Source: Megasphaera micronuciformis F0359 (GTDB lineage Bacteria; Bacillota; Negativicutes; Veillonellales; Megasphaeraceae). From it: DNA of 64,000 bases. Within the stretch, counting starts at the first letter, position 1; every line of letters begins with the position of its first letter. Shown piece after piece: positions 51,652 to 60,608 of this stretch. The stretch is from assembly GCF_000165735.1 (NCBI RefSeq), contig NZ_GL538208.1, positions 808,074-872,073 on the forward strand. The letters run 5' to 3'. Position numbers and translations under genes: made by a program. The notes beneath the pieces were generated by a model. It saw nothing but the letters and a program-made list of their open reading frames with translations, had not been told where the DNA came from and made no database searches.

Positions 51652-54171
51652 ATGAGACAAGATTTAAGAAAACGCCTCGGCAAGGAACGTCTGTTCTTCG
51701 ACGGCGGGACCGGTTCTCTCTTACAAGCCGCCGGCCTCAAACCCGGTGAATTGCCTGAAACGTGGAACTTAACCCGCGCCGATGTCATTATAGACTTACA
51801 TAAACAATACTTGGATTCAGGCTGCCATATTTTTAACACGAATACCTTCGGCGCCAATCGCCTGAAATACCCGGATAATCTGGACGATATCGTTACGGCT
51901 TCTATCCGTCTGGCCAAGGAAGCTCGCCGCCTTGCTAATCGCGAAGATGACGCCTATGTAGCCCTTGACATCGGTCCTACGGGAAAACTTCTCGAACCGA
52001 TGGGGGATCTGCCTTTTGAAGAAGCTGTAGATATTTTTGCCGACTTGGTTAAAATAGGCGTCCGCGAAGAAGCCGACCTCATTCTGATTGAAACGATGAA
52101 TGACTCGTACGAAGCCAAGGCCGCCTTACTGGCTGCCAAAGAAAACAGTGACCTGCCCGTCCTTTTAACCTGCGTCTTTGATGAAGGCGGCAAGATGCTC
52201 ACCGGCGGGACGCCCGAATCGATGGTCGCCATGGCGGAAGGACTCGGGGTAGACGGCATCGGTACGAACTGTTCCCTAGGTCCTGCAGCTATGCTTTCTA
52301 CCGTAAAAAGGTTTGTAGCCGCCGCTTCCGTCCCCGTCCTCGTCAATCCCAATGCGGGCTTACCCGAATCAATTGACGGTCAAACGGTTTATAACGTCGA
52401 TGCTCATGAGTTTGCCAAAGAAATGAAAGACATTGTCGAAGCGGGTGCACACGCCGTCGGCGGTTGTTGCGGTACGACACCCGAATACATTCAAGCCCTT
52501 ATCGCTGAAGTGGAGGATATTCCTTTCATACCGCCCACTCCTAAGCATAAAACAGTCATTTCTTCTTTCTCACGCACATCCCTCATCGGCGATGAGGCTC
52601 AACCTCTGATTATCGGTGAACGCATCAATCCGACAGGCAAAAAGCGCTTCAAACAGGCTCTGATTGATCACGACATCGACTATATTATCTCCCAAGGTTT
52701 GGAACAGGAAAAAGCGGGTGCCCATGCACTGGACGTCAACGTCGGTTCTCCCGAAGTAGACGAAGTGGAACTCATTCAGGAAGTGGTAGGTAAACTCCAG
52801 TCCATTCTGCCCTTGCCCTTACAAATCGATACATCTAATGTAGAAGCCATGGAAAAGGCCCTGCGCATGTACAACGGTAAAGCTCTGATTAACTCCGTCA
52901 ACGGCAAGGAAGAAACGATGGAAGCCGTCTTTCCGCTTGTCAAGAAATACGGCGGCGTTGTCATCGGCTTAGCCCTCGACGAAGACGGCATTGCCGATAC
53001 GGCAGACGGCCGCGTAGCCGTAGCCCGTAAAATCTATGAACGTGCCGCCGACTACGGTATTGCCAAAGAGAACGTCATTATTGACGGCCTCTGCATGACC
53101 GTTTCGGCAGACCCCGAATCGGCCCTTGTTACCTTGGAAACCATTCGTCGCATTCACGACGAGTTGGGCGGAAACACCATCCTCGGGGTTTCCAATATTT
53201 CCTTCGGCTTACCGGCCCGTGAACTCATAAACTCTTACTTCTTTGCCATGGCCCTGCAAGCCGGTCTTTCATCGGCTATTATTAACCCGAATAACAAAGC
53301 TATGATGCAAGCTTATCGTACCTACTGTGCTTTATCGGGCAAGGATACGAACTTTACAAACTTCATTACGGCTTATCAAAATTACGAAACACCGGACAAG
53401 CGGGTGCAAAAAGCCGTGGATGACTATAAACGCAAAGTCTTAAGCGCCCTCGATTTGGACGGTGCCGACCTGTCTCACATAAGAAATGTAAAAAAAGAAA
53501 CGGACACTCCTTCCGCTCCTGACGCAACGAAAGACGAAACTTACGGTAACAAGTTGATGGAAGCCGTAGAGCGCGGCATGGCCGGCCCTGCCGCCGAAGC
53601 AACGCACAACGCGCTTTTGACACGAAATGCCTTGGACATCATTAATGAAGACCTCGTTCCCGCCCTCGACAACGTAGGGCAAGGCTTTGAAAAAGGAACC
53701 CTCTTTCTGCCTCAGCTTTTAATGGCTGCCGAAGCGGCCAAGGCCGCCTTTGCCGTCGTAAAAGAAGCGTTAACGGATGCACCTCAAGAAACAAAGGGCA
53801 AGGTCATCTTGGCTACCGTTAAGGGCGATATTCACGACATTGGCAAGAATATTGTCAAAGTCCTTTTAGAAAACTACGGTTATCAGGCTGTAGATTTGGG
53901 ACGTGACGTCGCTCCTGAAACAATCGTCGAAACAGCGGTGAAAGAAGACATTCGCCTGGTCGGACTGTCGGCCCTCATGACGACGACAGTCGTCAACATG
54001 GAAGAAACTATCCGCCTCTTACGAGAAAAAAAGCCCGATTGCAAAGTCATTGTCGGCGGGGCCGTCATGACCAAGCAATACGCCGATTCCATCGGTGCCG
54101 ACTGCTACGGAAAAGACGCCATGAGCACCGTTCGCTACGCCGACGAACTTTTGGAACAGGGATTGATGTAA
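51652..54171 (+). CDS. metH: Cobalamin-dependent methionine synthase lacking its reactivation domain
   Basis: Transfers the methyl of 5-methyl-THF to homocysteine through methylcobalamin. 839 residues: homocysteine domain (1-300) with zinc Cys in IGTNCSLGP (about 203) and GGCCGT (about 270), pterin domain (about 320-590, INPTGKKRFK), cobalamin cap (about 620-700) and B12-binding Rossmann domain with KGDIHDIGKN (about 724-733) supplying the axial His. It ends after this domain, so reactivation depends on the preceding separate gene. GGAGAATT precedes ATG 51652. Confidence 0.97.
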   Translation: MRQDLRKRLGKERLFFDGGTGSLLQAAGLKPGELPETWNLTRADVIIDLHKQYLDSGCHIFNTNTFGANRLKYPDNLDDIVTASIRLAKEARRLANREDDAYVALDIGPTGKLLEPMGDLPFEEAVDIFADLVKIGVREEADLILIETMNDSYEAKAALLAAKENSDLPVLLTCVFDEGGKMLTGGTPESMVAMAEGLGVDGIGTNCSLGPAAMLSTVKRFVAAASVPVLVNPNAGLPESIDGQTVYNVDAHEFAKEMKDIVEAGAHAVGGCCGTTPEYIQALIAEVEDIPFIPPTPKHKTVISSFSRTSLIGDEAQPLIIGERINPTGKKRFKQALIDHDIDYIISQGLEQEKAGAHALDVNVGSPEVDEVELIQEVVGKLQSILPLPLQIDTSNVEAMEKALRMYNGKALINSVNGKEETMEAVFPLVKKYGGVVIGLALDEDGIADTADGRVAVARKIYERAADYGIAKENVIIDGLCMTVSADPESALVTLETIRRIHDELGGNTILGVSNISFGLPARELINSYFFAMALQAGLSSAIINPNNKAMMQAYRTYCALSGKDTNFTNFITAYQNYETPDKRVQKAVDDYKRKVLSALDLDGADLSHIRNVKKETDTPSAPDATKDETYGNKLMEAVERGMAGPAAEATHNALLTRNALDIINEDLVPALDNVGQGFEKGTLFLPQLLMAAEAAKAAFAVVKEALTDAPQETKGKVILATVKGDIHDIGKNIVKVLLENYGYQAVDLGRDVAPETIVETAVKEDIRLVGLSALMTTTVVNMEETIRLLREKKPDCKVIVGGAVMTKQYADSIGADCYGKDAMSTVRYADELLEQGLM

Positions 54172-54223
54172 GATCCGTAGAAACTTGAAATGTTCTGAAT
54201 ATCTGCTAAACTTTTAAAAGATG

Positions 54224-54292
54224 AATCACCGTTCAGTCAAATCGGACCTGGGGAATTGCACCCCATTTGCCGTACACTGAACGGTGATTTTT
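54224..54292 (+). terminator. Large structured terminator after metH
   Basis: AATCACCGTTCAGT (54224-54237) pairs exactly with 54276-54289, and inside is a second hairpin TGGGG(AATTGCA)CCCCA (54249-54265). A T-run follows. It lies 52 bases after metH in the 271-base gap before the next gene, which otherwise holds only A/T-rich sequence. Confidence 0.8.
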
Positions 54293-54442
54293 ATGTTTAT
54301 ATCCGTACCCCCTATTCCCTTACCATCTTCACTAAGATAAATCCATATTGTTTAAGCATACAAAGCTTATTGTTTTGAATAATGAATCTACTTTATGTTA
54401 CGATTTTCTTAATCTATCTTTTTGAAAGGTCGTACATAAACG

Positions 54443-54811
54443 ATGAGAAAAATCATAATAGCCTTATTGTTCCTATTTTCCTGTTCAGTAATACCTTCTT
54501 TCGCCGCCAATTGGTATTATGTGGCCGGTGACGATACTATTTCTTTCTTCATTGATAATTCTTCTGTAATAAAGAACAATCATGAGGCTGTCGTCTGGGT
54601 AAAAACAATAAATACTGATGGCAGCTATGCACTTCGCCAAGTAAGGCTTACGTATTCACCGCATACATTTACCTTTTTGAGTGAAAACTTCTATGATGCG
54701 ACCGGCAATATCATACATAGCCGAATTTACTCCTCATATTCACAGAAAACAGTCCCCGTTCCGCCCGATACATTTGTAGACGCTATCTGGCACCTCATTT
54801 GGTCCTACTAA
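54443..54811 (+). CDS. Small secreted protein of unknown function
   Basis: 122 residues with a strong signal peptide (MRKIIIALLFLFSCSVIPSFA, likely cleaved after SFA). Mature part begins NWYYVAGDDTISFFIDNSSV and contains AVVWVKTINTDGSYALRQVRLTYSP, a beta-rich pattern common to small surface proteins of Negativicutes; WYYV...D...FID..S and later WVKT recur in such proteins but I cannot name a family. It ends at a convergent terminator with the outer-membrane protein gene. Confidence 0.72.
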   Translation: MRKIIIALLFLFSCSVIPSFAANWYYVAGDDTISFFIDNSSVIKNNHEAVVWVKTINTDGSYALRQVRLTYSPHTFTFLSENFYDATGNIIHSRIYSSYSQKTVPVPPDTFVDAIWHLIWSY

Positions 54812-54821
54812 CATATAACGC

Positions 54822-54853
54822 AAAAAGGAGAGCCTCTCGGCTCTCCTTTTTCA
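54822..54853. terminator. Bidirectional terminator between secreted-protein and OMP genes
   Basis: AAAAAGGAGAGCC pairs with GGCTCTCCTTTTT around TCTC. Confidence 0.88.
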
Positions 54854-54869
54854 TTTCTCTATTCACTTA

Positions 54870-55463
54870 TTAGAACTTGTAGCCCATGCCTACCTGCCAA
54901 CCCTTAACATCATTGTCGTAGTTGTTTACGTCAATGTCGTCACGACGATATTTAACATGTGCATCCAAGTTTTCGTTGAAGTTGTAGCCTACGCCGACTT
55001 CGTACGTATTCACATCATCACCGATACCTACGGAACCGAACGCCGTAACCTTATCAGCTACGGGAACCTGTCCTTCCAAGCCGATTTGTCCGCCGTAATC
55101 ATGGTCTCTGTGACCGGCCATCTTCGTATTGACACGAGTTACGCCGCCGAAAGCGGAGATGTACGGGTTAATATGGTAAATACCTCTAACGGCATGTTCG
55201 TTTACACGGTCACCGTTATGGCTTGCTTTCGTATTGTTGTTATCGTACTGCAAGTCTACCTTGTCATTCAAGACATAGGTTACGTCGCCGCCGGAGAAAT
55301 GAGTCTTTGCATCTCGATGACCCATTTTCTGATCAAAACCGTAGTTTACATCGATTTTAAGATCGCCCTGTTGGCGGTTCTGAACGGGAGTACCTGCTGC
55401 ATATACCATGGCGCCGGCCGATACGAGAGTAGCCAGCAAGGCCGCTGTAATTACCTTTTTCAT
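54870..55463 (-). CDS. Outer-membrane beta-barrel protein
   Basis: 197 residues: signal peptide MKKVITAALLATLVSAGAMVYA, then about eight amphipathic strands (LKIDVNYGFDQKM, GDVTYVLNDKVDLQYDNN, GIYHINPYISAFGGVTRV, QIGLEGQVPVADKVTAFGSVGI, YEVGVGYNFNENLDAHVKYR) and a final strand ending GMGYKF, whose terminal Phe is the BamA recognition mark. Direct evidence for an outer membrane. ATG 55463 follows GGAGG; a promoter is at 55522-55550. Confidence 0.82.
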   Translation of the reverse strand: MKKVITAALLATLVSAGAMVYAAGTPVQNRQQGDLKIDVNYGFDQKMGHRDAKTHFSGGDVTYVLNDKVDLQYDNNNTKASHNGDRVNEHAVRGIYHINPYISAFGGVTRVNTKMAGHRDHDYGGQIGLEGQVPVADKVTAFGSVGIGDDVNTYEVGVGYNFNENLDAHVKYRRDDIDVNNYDNDVKGWQVGMGYKF

Positions 55464-55490
55464 AATTCTGCACCTCCAAAAAATCAAGTA

Positions 55491-55550
55491 CACTTATATA
55501 ATCTTAAGTGACATTACCTGTATTATACGGGATTTCTCCAAAAACTTCAA
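55491..55550 (-). promoter_or_regulatory. OMP promoter with leader dyad
   Basis: Minus strand TTGAAG (55545-55550), 17-base spacer, TATAAT (55522-55527). Just downstream CACTTA (55491-55496) and TAAGTG (55505-55510) form a small dyad in the leader. Confidence 0.7.
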
Positions 55551-56591
55551 TTATCGGTATGAACACAAGATTGTCTCAGCCGCTTCTACAACCTGTTTCA
55601 CTGTAATAACACTGATGCCTTTATACTTTCCTTCGCGGATAATTTTTTTCATGCTTTTTCCCGTTACATATTCTTGTGTCGACTCAAGAACGACAGCCTT
55701 ATCCGTATAAGGACCGTAAAACTTGGGATTACTCGGTCCGTATAGAGCTACAACGGGAACTTTACGAGCTACGGCTACGTGCATGGGACCGCTGTCATTG
55801 GTAATAAAAAGTTTGCACCGTCCTACAGCTGCCGCCAATTCACCGATAGAGAATTTCCCCGTCCCTACGAGAGCCTGTGATTCCATTAAGGATACGGCCT
55901 CATGAACCATATCCACATCCGTCGGTCCGCCGAAAAACACGCACGTATACCCCTGTAAGGCAAAATAATCGGCTACGGCGGCAAAACGTTTCGGCGGCCA
56001 ACGCTTTTGTTCAACGGCACTGCCGATATTAAAGCCTATGAGCGGCGTATCTGCTTCTATTCCGTGGCTGACATAAAAAGTCTCGGCCTTCTTTTCCCAA
56101 TCGGGGCAGGTAAAAAACTCCAGTCCTTCATTTTCCGTATCCGTCACGCCCAATTGTTTCAACACATCTATGTACATGTCGGCTGCATGCAAATGCAGTC
56201 GATCCAGACGCGTATATTTCGTCATAAAGGGTCGAAACAAAAAATGACTCATGCCGACAAATTCCTTAGCCCCTACGGCAGTAGCTAAAAAAGACGTCCG
56301 TTCGTTGGGATGCAGGTTAATGAGTAAATCATAGTCTTTGCCGTGCAACTTTCTGCCGATTCTCCATAAGGCACCGACAGAATTGTCGGCCCCCTTCTTA
56401 TCCACTTCTACCAGTTCATCAATATTGGGATTATAGCGTACCGTATCGGCTACCTTTTTATCAACGACCAAGGTAATCTTCGAACCCTGTGCATTCTTAC
56501 GTAGAACATGCAAAAAGGGCGTAATCAAAATAACATCGCCCAGATGCATCAAATAAGTAACGATAATTCGTTTATTAGTTAAGTCGATCAT
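55551..56591 (-). CDS. GT9 heptosyltransferase (WaaF-like)
   Basis: 346-residue glycosyltransferase family 9 protein adding heptose to the LPS inner core. N-terminal IIVTYLMHLGDVILITPFLHVLR acceptor domain, and the donor-binding NDSGPMHVAVARKVPVVALYGPSNPKFYGPY. The end carries IREGKYKGISVITVKQVVEAA. Starts at ATG 56591 inside the end of the WaaC-like gene. Which heptose it adds is inferred from order only. Confidence 0.85.
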   Translation of the reverse strand: MIDLTNKRIIVTYLMHLGDVILITPFLHVLRKNAQGSKITLVVDKKVADTVRYNPNIDELVEVDKKGADNSVGALWRIGRKLHGKDYDLLINLHPNERTSFLATAVGAKEFVGMSHFLFRPFMTKYTRLDRLHLHAADMYIDVLKQLGVTDTENEGLEFFTCPDWEKKAETFYVSHGIEADTPLIGFNIGSAVEQKRWPPKRFAAVADYFALQGYTCVFFGGPTDVDMVHEAVSLMESQALVGTGKFSIGELAAAVGRCKLFITNDSGPMHVAVARKVPVVALYGPSNPKFYGPYTDKAVVLESTQEYVTGKSMKKIIREGKYKGISVITVKQVVEAAETILCSYR

Positions 56592-57633
56592 TGCGTTTCT
56601 CCATAACCTCTTCATAGGTCTGCCAAACGGAATCAACTGTAATGGCTTTCATACATTCAGGGTCATCCGTCACAGGATGCTCCGTCGTAGCCGTCGATGT
56701 GGGCGAAACAACGAGATGGATATAATCACCGTTTTTACCGCCATAAGGCCCGGTCCTCTCAGGACTGGTAGGTCCGAAGAGAGCTATCAGTTCTTTCTTT
56801 AAAGCATTGGCAATATGTAAGGGTCCCGTGTCAACACTGACAAAAAGGGTTGCTCCTTCAATATAAGCCGTCAGTTCTTTCAAGCTCGTATATCCGATTT
56901 TATTGATAACGTAATCGCCCGCTTCCTTGCAGTAGAAACATACGCCTTCGCATATAAGTCGGCCTTTTTCCTCGTCATCGGCACTTCCGAGAAGTACCGT
57001 ATACATACCGCTATAGGCTACGCGAGCAACAAAATTCGCCCAATAATCTACAGGCCACTCCTTAACAGCTCGGCGCGTTCCCGGCACTACGACGATGTAA
57101 GGCTTGCCGCCCGTAAGAGTCGCTAATTTTGCGGCAACTTCAACTCGTTCTTTTTCAATGGAGGCCAGGGGAAACTCAACATCATTGACCGTCCCACCGA
57201 GACAACGGACCACATCGAGATATCGCTCAATAACGTGGTCATATGCATGAGGTCCTTTAAGTCCTTTGCTGATAAGACAACTTCCTTCACGCATTTCCCA
57301 ATAACCGACCTTTTTACGGGCTCCGCTGTTAAAGGCCACAATTGCACTTTTAGCAAGGCCTTGCAAATCAATGGATAAATCGAAGTGGTAAGCATGCAAG
57401 GTCTTTCTCAATTCAAACCAATAGGAGAGCTTTTTCAGCTTCTTCTTATCCACGTAGACAATGTCGTCAATAAAAGGCTTTTCCGGTAAAAGTGCGGAAA
57501 AATTCTCATGTACAGCCCAGACAATACGAGCCCGGGGACAATTCTGTCGCAAGGCATGCAGAGTCGGAAGTGCATGGAGTACGTCTCCCAAGGAGCTCAT
57601 TTTAATAATCAGTATATTCTTATATGGCTCCAT
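56575..57633 (-). CDS. GT9 heptosyltransferase (WaaC-like)
   Basis: 352-residue GT9 protein: IIKMSSLGDVLHALPTLHALRQ at the N-terminus, DLQGLAKSAIVAF, VVVPGTRRAVKEWPVDYWANF and the donor motif VSVDTGPLHIANALKKELIALFGPTSPERTGPYG. These residues follow WaaC/RfaC, heptosyltransferase I. Overlaps gmhB by 14 bases upstream and the second GT9 gene downstream. Confidence 0.87.
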   Translation of the reverse strand: MEPYKNILIIKMSSLGDVLHALPTLHALRQNCPRARIVWAVHENFSALLPEKPFIDDIVYVDKKKLKKLSYWFELRKTLHAYHFDLSIDLQGLAKSAIVAFNSGARKKVGYWEMREGSCLISKGLKGPHAYDHVIERYLDVVRCLGGTVNDVEFPLASIEKERVEVAAKLATLTGGKPYIVVVPGTRRAVKEWPVDYWANFVARVAYSGMYTVLLGSADDEEKGRLICEGVCFYCKEAGDYVINKIGYTSLKELTAYIEGATLFVSVDTGPLHIANALKKELIALFGPTSPERTGPYGGKNGDYIHLVVSPTSTATTEHPVTDDPECMKAITVDSVWQTYEEVMEKRNDRLN

Positions 57634-58138
57634 CTACATTTCTCTCCTTCAGAATCCCGTCGACAAAGGTTTTCAACGAACCGCCTGAGAACAAGTATCC
57701 GTCCAGTCCCGCACGCTCAGCCGCCTCAATATCCCGCGGACTGTCGCCGACGAGAAAGGATTTTTCCTTATCGATATCATAATCGGCAAAGGCCTGCAAA
57801 ATCATACCCGGTTCGGGCTTGCGCCATGAACTTTTACGATCATAAGCGGCAACAGTTGCTCCTTCCAAGTAGGGACAATAATAAACCTTTTCGATTTTTC
57901 CGCCGGCTTCGGCAACTTCTTCGCACATCCAACGATGTAGACGGTTCACATCATCTTCCGTATAATAGCCGCGGGCTACGCCGCTTTGGTTGGTTACGAC
58001 AAAAGCGGCATAGCCCAAGTTATGTAAGTGAGCGAACGTGTCCTTAGCCCCGTCCGTCCAAATAAAATCTTCACGTTTATACAAATAACCGGCATCTTCG
58101 TTAATGACACCGTCACGATCGAAAAAGACGGCTTTCAT
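57620..58138 (-). CDS. gmhB: Heptose bisphosphate 7-phosphatase (GmhB-like), degenerate zinc motif
   Basis: HAD phosphatase removing the 7-phosphate of heptose 1,7-bisphosphate in ADP-heptose synthesis. 172 residues: FFDRDGVINEDAGYLY (nucleophile Asp 7, acid Asp 9), VTNQSGVARGYY, RKPEPGMI and LVGDSPRDIEAAERAGLDGYLF. The usual zinc loop CxH...CxC before RKP is degenerate here: CPYLEG then DRKSSW. Placed between hldD and heptosyltransferase genes with TAATG overlap, so the assignment is supported by context. Confidence 0.85.
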   Translation of the reverse strand: MKAVFFDRDGVINEDAGYLYKREDFIWTDGAKDTFAHLHNLGYAAFVVTNQSGVARGYYTEDDVNRLHRWMCEEVAEAGGKIEKVYYCPYLEGATVAAYDRKSSWRKPEPGMILQAFADYDIDKEKSFLVGDSPRDIEAAERAGLDGYLFSGGSLKTFVDGILKERNVDGAI

Positions 58139-59103
58139 TAGGCAAAGTACCCGTCGTGTTTATCCAAGAGTTCGCAATATTCCTTTACGGCGTCAACCAA
58201 GGGCGTAAATCCTTTGTCATAGCCGGCATCGGTAAGTTTTGTCGTGTCGGCTGTCGTAAAGCTCTGATACTTTCCTTTTAGAATTTCCGGGAAGGGTACA
58301 TATTCAATGCTACCCGTACCACAATAATCAATAATCCCCTTAACAAATTCATTAAAGGTATGCCCCGTACCTGTCCCGCAATTATAGATCCCCGACAATT
58401 CGGGATACTCCCAAAAATAGAAAAGGACCTTTACTACATCATTGACATAAATAAAGTCACGAATCTGACCGCCATTTTCATATCCTGCCGTCCCTTCAAA
58501 TAAGGTGATCTTCCCTTTCTCCTTTAATTCATGATACTTCTGGAAAATAAGAGAAGCCATGCGATCCTTATGATTTTCCTGGGGGCCGAATACATTGAAG
58601 TAGCGGAAGCCTGCCACCTGACTTTGCGCATAAGGCAAGATGCGTCGCACATAGCGATCAAACTGTAACTTTGAAAAAGCATAAGGGTTTAGAGCTTCTT
58701 CACAATCCGAAACTTCACGGAAGCCGTTCTTACCGCTGCCGTACGTAGATGCCGACGAGGCATACAACAAAGGAATCCTCCGTTCCAAACAATAGTGCAG
58801 AATATCCTTACTGCCTTCATAATTATTTTTCATCATATAGCGACCGTCATAGTTCATCGTATCCGAGCAAGCACCTTCATGGAAGATGACATCTACGGGG
58901 CCGCAATCAAAGGAACCGTCGGCCATCAGATCCGCAAAGTCTTCATAGTCCATATAATCGGCAAACTGAAGGCTTTGCAAGTTCCGGCATTTACGGCCGT
59001 CCGTCAAATCGTCGACGACGAGAATATCATCAATCCCCCGTTCGTTGAGTTTCTTTACAATATTACTGCCTATAAAGCCGGCACCGCCTGTTACGATAAT
59101 CAT
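58138..59103 (-). CDS. hldD: ADP-glyceromanno-heptose 6-epimerase
   Basis: NADP-dependent last step of ADP-L-glycero-D-manno-heptose synthesis. 321 residues: GGAGFIGSNIVKKLNERG, FHEGACSDTMNYDGRYMMKNNYEGSKDIL, the catalytic NPYAFSKLQFDRYVRRI and FRYFNVFGPQENHKDRMASLIF are all family marks. Coupled to hldE by a 4-base overlap. Confidence 0.95.
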   Translation of the reverse strand: MIIVTGGAGFIGSNIVKKLNERGIDDILVVDDLTDGRKCRNLQSLQFADYMDYEDFADLMADGSFDCGPVDVIFHEGACSDTMNYDGRYMMKNNYEGSKDILHYCLERRIPLLYASSASTYGSGKNGFREVSDCEEALNPYAFSKLQFDRYVRRILPYAQSQVAGFRYFNVFGPQENHKDRMASLIFQKYHELKEKGKITLFEGTAGYENGGQIRDFIYVNDVVKVLFYFWEYPELSGIYNCGTGTGHTFNEFVKGIIDYCGTGSIEYVPFPEILKGKYQSFTTADTTKLTDAGYDKGFTPLVDAVKEYCELLDKHDGYFA

Positions 59104-60590
59104 AGTTTCCCCTTCTTTACCAAGTCGCCAATCTTTTCAATCAACCCGGTCGTCGAATATCCGTCTTCAAACCGAATGACTTCCGTCCGATCCGCATATT
59201 CACGACCGACAATATCTTCCAACTTATAGTCTCCGCCTTTGACTAAAATATCCGGACGCAGTACGGAAAGCAATTCTTTCGGCGTGTCCTCATCAAAAAC
59301 AACCACATCATCAACACAAGCCAAGGCACTGAGAAGAAGAGCCCTATCTTCTTGACGGTTTAAAGGCCGCGTTTCCCCCTTCAGCCGTCTGCATGACGCG
59401 TCGGAATTCAGTCCCACAATGAGATGCTGTCCCAAAGTTGCCGCCTGCTGCAAGTAGAGAACGTGTCCGCGATGTAAGATATCAAAGACTCCGTTTGTAA
59501 AGACAACAGTTTCTCCCTTATCTTGCCACATGCGCACGCGAACCGCCATATCCTGAATCGTCAAGGAGCGATACGGTTCTCTGTGGATATACTGCTGACG
59601 ATGTGACCAGAGTTCCGAAAGTTCTCGTCTGTGTACAGGATAAGTGCCAACCTTGGCAACTACAATTCCCGCCGCCGCATTGGCTATATTAAGAGCCGTA
59701 CGGATGGACAACTTGCCTCCCACGGCTGCTATAAACGCTGCCGCTACCGTATCTCCGGCACCGGATACATCGAAGACTTCCTGAGAGGTAGCCGGGTTAT
59801 TCCATACCTTACCGTCCTTGCTGACCAGGGTAATCCCCATTTCTGAACGAGTAATCATAAGGTTGCCGAAATTATAACGCCCCAGCACCTTATGAGCAGC
59901 TTCTACAACCGCTTCCGTATCATTAGGCACATCATAGCCGATACATTGAGACAGTTCTTTCATGTTAGGCGTTACGAAATCTGCCCCGCTATATTTTGTC
60001 CAGTCGCTTCCTTTCGGGTCAACGAGAACGGGGATTTTAGCCTTATTGGCTCCTGAAATAAGCATTTTTGCCACTTCATCCGTCAATACGCCCTTGTTAT
60101 AATCCGACAGAACAAGGCCGTCCAGCCCTGCGGCGATACGATCGTCAAGCCACCCCTGAAGTTCAGCCCGTTCCTGTTCTGTAAAACTCGTAATTTCTTC
60201 GAAATCGAGACGGGCCATCTGCTGTCTCGCTCCTAAGATACGCATTTTCGTCGTCGTTGCGTGATCATCCCGCGTAATCAATCCCGAACTGTCAATGCCG
60301 CCTTCCGCCAAAAGACTCTTTAAAAGACCGCCGTTAGCATCGTCACCGATAAGACCCGCCAAGTAAACATTGCAATCGAGATGTGCCAGATTAGCCGCAA
60401 CATTGGCCGCCCCGCCAAGGACGGATGTCATACGATCCACCTTGTTAATAGGCACAGGCGCCTCGGGAGAAATTCGCTCTACCTTACCGTACACATAGCG
60501 ATCGACCATAACATCGCCCACAACGGCAATACGCAGTTGCGGCAGTTGATTATTTAAAAAATTATCAATATACCGTTCCGTTTTCAACAC
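59100..60590 (-). CDS. hldE: Bifunctional heptose 7-phosphate kinase/heptose 1-phosphate adenylyltransferase
   Basis: 496 residues with two domains. PfkB-type kinase (to about 330): VVGDVMVDRYVYGKVERISPEAPVP, GGAANVAANLAHL and FDVSGAGDTVAAAFIAA. Adenylyltransferase (from about 360): VVFTNGVFDILHRGHVLYLQQA with HxGH and VKGGDYKLEDIVG. Start is GTG 60590 or TTG 60587, both unusually close to GGGAGG. gmhA, which makes the substrate, is not in the window. First gene of the heptose cluster, 18 bases after nrdR. Confidence 0.95.
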   Translation of the reverse strand: MLKTERYIDNFLNNQLPQLRIAVVGDVMVDRYVYGKVERISPEAPVPINKVDRMTSVLGGAANVAANLAHLDCNVYLAGLIGDDANGGLLKSLLAEGGIDSSGLITRDDHATTTKMRILGARQQMARLDFEEITSFTEQERAELQGWLDDRIAAGLDGLVLSDYNKGVLTDEVAKMLISGANKAKIPVLVDPKGSDWTKYSGADFVTPNMKELSQCIGYDVPNDTEAVVEAAHKVLGRYNFGNLMITRSEMGITLVSKDGKVWNNPATSQEVFDVSGAGDTVAAAFIAAVGGKLSIRTALNIANAAAGIVVAKVGTYPVHRRELSELWSHRQQYIHREPYRSLTIQDMAVRVRMWQDKGETVVFTNGVFDILHRGHVLYLQQAATLGQHLIVGLNSDASCRRLKGETRPLNRQEDRALLLSALACVDDVVVFDEDTPKELLSVLRPDILVKGGDYKLEDIVGREYADRTEVIRFEDGYSTTGLIEKIGDLVKKGKL

Positions 60591-60608
60591 CTCCCATACA
60601 GAGAGAAT

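Noticed and set aside
54957-55511. 184-codon ORF antisense to the outer-membrane protein gene
   Set aside because: The minus-strand gene has a signal peptide, beta strands and a terminal Phe, plus promoter and ribosome site; the plus-strand frame has none of these.
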